From: Bacteroidales bacterium UBA1769
GTDB lineage: Bacteria > Bacteroidota > Bacteroidia > Bacteroidales > UBA932
Assembly (NCBI GenBank): GCA_002314725.1
Contig: DCGV01000045.1
Span: forward strand, 8,204 to 35,802
Length of the DNA stretch: 27,599 nt
Reading direction: 5' to 3'
A program made the position numbers and the translations under genes. Of the stretch, positions 23,920 through 27,599 are shown piece by piece; position 1 is the stretch's first letter, and each line of letters opens with the position of its first letter. The notes under the pieces are model-generated. The model was not told the DNA's origin, did not search any database, and was given only the letters and a program-made list of their open reading frames with translations.

Positions 23920-24964
23920 CTTTCTCTCCCTCCTTACCTGCAAGAAGACCACAGGCGGCCATAATATCCTCTCCACGGGATGCTCGAAGAGTTGTTATTA
24001 TCCCGGCGTTGTTAAGACGTTTCTTGAACTCCTCTATCGTCTGAATCGACGATGTCTTGAGTGGAGAATCCGGAATAGTGTGGAATCTGATAAGATTCAT
24101 TCTGCATTCAAGCCCTCCTAGAAGTTTAATAAGCCTGTCTGTATGTCGTCTTGTATCATTGACTCCAGCAAACATTATATACTCAAAACTGACACGTCTT
24201 TGGCCGGAGAAGTCGTATTTTTTTATGAGGTCAATGATATCCTCAAGATGATATGCCTTTTGCACCGGCATCAGAGCTGCCCTTTCATCGTCAAATGGGT
24301 TATGAAGGCTTATTGCCAGGTGACATTTGCTTTCGTTGAGGAATTTTTCAAGATTCGGAATGATTCCGACAGACGAAAGAGTGATTCGTTTCGGGCTCCA
24401 TCCGAATCCCCATGATGAGGTGATGATTTCCAAGGCTTTTTTTACATTGTCCCAATTGTCCAATGGTTCGCCCATGCCCATGAATACAGCATTGGTCAGT
24501 TCATCTGCCTGATCGATGCAAATGAATTGGGAGATAATGTCCCCTGCATCCAAGTTGCCATGATAGCCACCTCGGCCTGTCATACAGAATTGGCAATTCA
24601 TCTTGCATCCGACTTGTGAAGAGACACATACAGTTGCTCTGGCTATTGTCTGCTCCAATGGATCCTCGAATTCTGGGATCATCACTGCTTCAATGTATCT
24701 GTTCGCCTTTTGATTCTTGAAAAGATACTTTTGCGTCCCATCTTTTGAGATGAATTTTTGGACATATTGATTTTGCCCCACTTCATAGTTTTCGTTCAAT
24801 CTTTCACGAGTGATTTTTGAGAGATTTGTCATCTCGTCTATGCTTTTTACTCGCTTTTGGTAGAGCCATGAAGCTATCTGTTGTGCAGAATAAGAGGGTA
24901 ATTCCAGCTTGGAAACAAGCTCCTTTAATTCAGATAAAGTTTTGCCCAATAATTTCTCTTTCAT
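23906..24964 (-). CDS. rlmN: 23S rRNA (adenine-2503-C2)-methyltransferase, radical SAM
   Basis: Methylates C2 of A2503 in 23S rRNA, and A37 of some tRNAs, through a methyl-cysteine intermediate. The 352-residue protein has a helical N-terminal domain, the radical SAM cluster motif CKMNCQFC (CxxxCxxC), followed by MTGRGGYHGNL, the GMGEPLDN motif and the C-terminal catalytic cysteine in MAACGLLAG. First gene of the run rlmN-recX-prfB-fumarase-aminotransferase. Its TATTTTTG box ends 4 bases before the ATG, so its mRNA may be almost leaderless. It diverges from recA over 76 bases. Confidence 0.95.
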   Translation of the reverse strand: MKEKLLGKTLSELKELVSKLELPSYSAQQIASWLYQKRVKSIDEMTNLSKITRERLNENYEVGQNQYVQKFISKDGTQKYLFKNQKANRYIEAVMIPEFEDPLEQTIARATVCVSSQVGCKMNCQFCMTGRGGYHGNLDAGDIISQFICIDQADELTNAVFMGMGEPLDNWDNVKKALEIITSSWGFGWSPKRITLSSVGIIPNLEKFLNESKCHLAISLHNPFDDERAALMPVQKAYHLEDIIDLIKKYDFSGQRRVSFEYIMFAGVNDTRRHTDRLIKLLGGLECRMNLIRFHTIPDSPLKTSSIQTIEEFKKRLNNAGIITTLRASRGEDIMAACGLLAGKEGEKDERT

Positions 24965-24968
24965 AGTG

Positions 24969-24976
24969 CAAAAATA
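24969..24976 (-). promoter_or_regulatory. -7 box of the rlmN operon (TATTTTTG)
   Basis: The minus strand reads TATTTTTG, ending just 4 bases before the rlmN ATG (24964). If used, the transcript begins at or next to the start codon. No clear -33 box is seen. Confidence 0.45.
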
Positions 24977-24987
24977 ATAAAAATAAG

Positions 24988-24995
24988 TACCTTTG
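24988..24995 (+). promoter_or_regulatory. -7 box of recA-trpS (TACCTTTG)
   Basis: TACCTTTG fits TAnnTTTG and lies 45 bases before the recA ATG. The -33 region is AT-rich without a clear TTTG. I saw no recognisable SOS operator. Confidence 0.55.
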
Positions 24996-25040
24996 TAAAG
25001 AGAAAAACTTATAGCGACAAACTTTCTAAAACTTATTTTT

Positions 25041-26072
25041 ATGGCTAAAGAAAAAGAAGAAATTGCAAAATCTGCTGATAATGCGCAGAAGCTGAAAGCA
25101 CTTCAAGCAACTCTTGATAAGATTGAGAAGGATTTTGGCAAAGGTTCAATTATGAAGATGGGAGAGGAGCCTGATTGGGAAGTTTCTACAATCGCAACTG
25201 GTTCGATAGCTCTCGATAACGCATTGGGAATTGGAGGTTATCCACGTGGAAGAGTAATCGAAATTTTTGGTCCTGAATCCAGTGGTAAAACAACATTGGC
25301 CATACATGCGATAGCTGAGGCTCAGAAACAAGGTGGAATTGCCGCTATCATAGATGCTGAACACGCTTTCGATCGTACATATGCCAAGAATCTTGGTGTA
25401 AATGTCGATACTCTATTGATCTCTCAACCTGATAATGGTGAGCAGGCTTTGGAGATTGCAGATAATCTTATCCGTTCAGGTGCTATTGATATTATAGTCA
25501 TTGACTCAGTAGCTGCACTTACTCCTAAGGCTGAGATCGAAGGTGAGATGGGAGATAACAGAGTCGGTCTTCAAGCCCGTCTAATGAGTCAGGCATTAAG
25601 GAAATTGACAGCTAATATCTCAAAAACCAATACATGCTGTATATTTATCAACCAGCTTCGCGAGAAGATTGGAGTAATGTTCGGTAATCCTGAAACAACT
25701 ACCGGTGGTAATGCATTGAAATTCTATGCTTCAGTGCGTATCGACGTCCGTCGTGTCACTCAGTTGAAAGATGGTGAAGATGCTACAGGTAATCGTACAC
25801 GTGCCAAGATTGTGAAGAATAAGATGGCACCTCCTTTCAAGAAGGCAGAGTTTGATATTGTATTTGGTGAAGGAATTTCCCATATCGGTGAAATAGTTGA
25901 TTTGGGTGTTGATTTGGATGTGATTAAGAAGAGTGGTTCTTGGTTCAGTTATCAAGAGGCCAAACTTGCTCAGGGAAGAGATGCTGTCAAACAATTATTG
26001 AAAGATAATCCTCAATTGGCTGAGGAGATTGAGGCTCAAATACGTGAGAAATTAAAAGAGGTTAAGGAGTAA
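25041..26072 (+). CDS. recA: Recombinase A
   Basis: Forms ATP-dependent filaments on single-stranded DNA for strand exchange and stimulates LexA-type self-cleavage where present. The 343-residue protein has Walker A GPESSGKTT (77-85), Walker B IIVIDSVAAL, the loop-2 region FGNPETTTGGNALKFYASVR and a short acidic C terminus. Length is typical. The start is ATGGCTAAAGAAAAAG at 25041, without a Shine-Dalgarno sequence. trpS follows after 3 bases, so the two are co-transcribed. recX lies in the divergent rlmN operon. Confidence 0.98.
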   Translation: MAKEKEEIAKSADNAQKLKALQATLDKIEKDFGKGSIMKMGEEPDWEVSTIATGSIALDNALGIGGYPRGRVIEIFGPESSGKTTLAIHAIAEAQKQGGIAAIIDAEHAFDRTYAKNLGVNVDTLLISQPDNGEQALEIADNLIRSGAIDIIVIDSVAALTPKAEIEGEMGDNRVGLQARLMSQALRKLTANISKTNTCCIFINQLREKIGVMFGNPETTTGGNALKFYASVRIDVRRVTQLKDGEDATGNRTRAKIVKNKMAPPFKKAEFDIVFGEGISHIGEIVDLGVDLDVIKKSGSWFSYQEAKLAQGRDAVKQLLKDNPQLAEEIEAQIREKLKEVKE

Positions 26073-26075
26073 GAG

Positions 26076-27209
26076 ATGGGTAAGATCATATTGACTGGTG
26101 ACAGACCAACTGGAAGGTTGCATATCGGACACTATGTTGGATCGCTTCGTCGTAGAGTGGAGCTTCAGAATAGTGGTGAGTTTGATAAGATTTATGTAAT
26201 GATAGCTGATGCTCAGGCATTGACAGATAATGCTGACAATCCTGAGAAGGTTCGCCAAAATATAATTGAGGTTGCTCTTGATTATATGTCTGCTGGTTTG
26301 GACCCAGAAAAGTCCACGCTGTTTATTCAATCACAAGTCAGTGAATTGACTGAATTGACATTTTTCTATATGAATCTTGTTACTGTTCAGCGCCTTCAAC
26401 GCAATCCTACTGTAAAACAGGAGATGCAGATGAGAGGTTTCTCTGATAATGATGATGACAATAAGGCTGGAACCCCTGTAGGCTTTTTTACATATCCTAT
26501 CAGTCAGGCCGCTGATATTACAGCTTTCAAAGCCACTACAGTTCCTGTAGGGGAGGACCAGAAACCTATGTTGGAGCAGTGCCGTGAAATCGTACGTAAA
26601 TTCAATTCAACATATGGTGAGGTTTTGGTAGAGCCAGAAATAATGCTCCCAGACAATGCTGCTTGCCTGCGCCTTCCCGGTACAGACGGCAAAGCCAAAA
26701 TGAGCAAATCTCTCGGCAATTGCATCTATCTCTCTGATTCCGCAGAAGAAGTATGGGCCAAAGTGAAAGGGATGTTTACAGATCCTGGACATCTACAGGT
26801 CAGCGATCCTGGAAAAGTTGAAGGTAATACAGTTTTCACATATCTTGATGCCTTCTGCCGTCCTGAACATTTTGCGATGTTCCGTGAGGCTTTCATCGGT
26901 AAGAAGGTAAGTTTCGAATTCAACTCGCTTGACGAGGTTAAGGAGCAATATCGTAAAGGAGGTCTTGGTGATATGATGATCAAGACATTCTTGAATTCAG
27001 TATTGAATGATACTCTTGAACCTATAAGGAAACGTCGTAAAGAGTTGGAACAGAATATCCCTTATGTTTATGAGGTCTTGAAAAAAGGTAGCAATCAAGC
27101 TCGTGCCGTTGCAGCACAAACTCTCAAAGATGTGAAAGATGCTATGCGCATCAACTATTTTGATGATGCCGAATTAATTGCTCAACAATCGGAAAAATTT
27201 AGAGAATAA
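26076..27209 (+). CDS. trpS: Tryptophan--tRNA ligase
   Basis: Charges tRNA-Trp in the cytoplasm. The 377-residue class I synthetase has TGDRPTGRLHIGHYVGSL at the N terminus with the HIGH motif, VGEDQKPMLEQCREIVRKFN mid-protein, and KMSKS at about 209-213. It is longer than the commonest bacterial form (about 330). It starts 3 bases after recA; unusually for this window, AAGGAG within the recA end lies six bases before the ATG and could act as a Shine-Dalgarno site, although those bases also encode the recA C-terminal residues. Confidence 0.96.
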   Translation: MGKIILTGDRPTGRLHIGHYVGSLRRRVELQNSGEFDKIYVMIADAQALTDNADNPEKVRQNIIEVALDYMSAGLDPEKSTLFIQSQVSELTELTFFYMNLVTVQRLQRNPTVKQEMQMRGFSDNDDDNKAGTPVGFFTYPISQAADITAFKATTVPVGEDQKPMLEQCREIVRKFNSTYGEVLVEPEIMLPDNAACLRLPGTDGKAKMSKSLGNCIYLSDSAEEVWAKVKGMFTDPGHLQVSDPGKVEGNTVFTYLDAFCRPEHFAMFREAFIGKKVSFEFNSLDEVKEQYRKGGLGDMMIKTFLNSVLNDTLEPIRKRRKELEQNIPYVYEVLKKGSNQARAVAAQTLKDVKDAMRINYFDDAELIAQQSEKFRE

Positions 27210-27240
27210 CAACGTAGGGACTCTTTAGAAATTACAACCA

Positions 27241-27266
27241 AAAGCCCTTCCTTCTGGAGGGGCTTT
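27241..27266. terminator. Hairpin between trpS and the convergent DUF4143 gene
   Basis: AAAGCCCTTCC and GGAGGGGCTTT pair over 11 positions with one G-T wobble and a TTCT loop. There is no clean T tract on the plus strand, so its strength is uncertain. Confidence 0.55.
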
Positions 27267-27312
27267 GACTTAAACTGAAAAAAGTTGACAGAACAATATG
27301 TTTAATGTCAAA

Positions 27313-27599
27313 TTACGAAATCCCTGTCAAATCCAGCTTATATATCGGATTATCCATCTTCACTTCTCTATTGAGACACATCAGCATATAGATAGGAAGA
27401 TAAGTGATCTTGCCCGATAATTTGAGATTGTCTTGGCAGAAGACATATGACTGTTGAATTTCATAGTCTTCTTTGTCAAGGATATTGTTTAATGCCCGAT
27501 GGCGTTCATAGTCCTTGCCTGACTTTATTTCTATAGGAATAGCGTTTCCTTTCTCAATGACAAAATCTACCTCGCCCTGCTTTTTGCTATTGAAATAGA
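27313..27599 (-). CDS. C-terminal end of an AAA ATPase with DUF4143 domain (partial)
   Basis: An open frame of 94 residues enters at the right edge of the window and ends with TAA at 27313, so only the C terminus is visible. It contains KKQGEVDFVIEKGNAIPIEI followed by KSG, the PD-(D/E)xK nuclease-like signature found at the end of DUF4143 ATP-binding proteins, which are common in Bacteroidales and have no settled function. The N-terminal P-loop ATPase would lie outside the window. It converges on trpS with a hairpin between them. The frame is open and the motif is well formed, so it looks functional as far as it can be seen. Confidence 0.8.
   Translation of the reverse strand, partial: YFNSKKQGEVDFVIEKGNAIPIEIKSGKDYERHRALNNILDKEDYEIQQSYVFCQDNLKLSGKITYLPIYMLMCLNREVKMDNPIYKLDLTGIS

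Overview
The window looks like a chromosomal segment of a Bacteroidota bacterium, most likely order Bacteroidales. The main evidence is the promoters: several genes are preceded by a TAnnTTTG -7 box, some with TTG or TTTG 18-21 bases upstream, and most starts lack a Shine-Dalgarno sequence. The protein families also fit: CCDC81-type HU protein, GH84 and GH29 glycosidases, an OlsF/Gls-like two-domain acyltransferase and a DUF4143 ATPase. I cannot name genus or species.

Layout. (1) 77-3372, minus strand: a glycan-degrading pair, a GH84 beta-N-acetylglucosaminidase followed by a GH29 alpha-L-fucosidase, visibly richer in GC than the rest. (2) 3373-4042: a non-coding stretch with an array of inverted and tandem repeats, a terminator, tRNA-Asn(GTT) on the minus strand and tRNA-Leu(CAG) on the plus strand. 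(3) 4052-6741: a membrane-anchored HU-like protein and DNA primase dnaG, only 9 bases behind tRNA-Leu. (4) 6738-9205: an aminolipid-type acyltransferase diverging from a LysE-family exporter. (5) 9350-11410: metG. (6) 11441-18481: a compact seven-gene plus-strand operon, closed by a hairpin terminator. (7) 18554-24964, minus strand: rlmN, recX, prfB (with a programmed +1 frameshift), class I fumarase and aspartate-type aminotransferase, then an exported esterase beyond a heptameric tandem repeat. (8) 25041-27209: recA-trpS. (9) The 3-prime end of a DUF4143 ATPase gene runs off the right edge.

The most interesting part is region 6. It contains a polar amino acid ABC importer (a lipoprotein/permease fusion plus ATPase), a diacylglycerol-kinase-like protein with an altered nucleotide motif, an orphan ThiY/NMT1-like periplasmic binding protein, a dCache-HAMP-SpoIIE phosphatase, an RsbW-like serine kinase and an RsbV-like STAS protein. 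The ABC ATPase carries about 120 extra C-terminal residues that resemble the operon's own RsbW-like kinase, with the N box kept and the G boxes lost. The importer's binding domain has its two lobes in swapped order. No sigma factor is encoded here. I infer that the partner switch acts on the ABC importer itself, with the STAS protein docking on the ATPase tail, rather like MlaB on MlaF. This is a hypothesis from sequence, not an established function.
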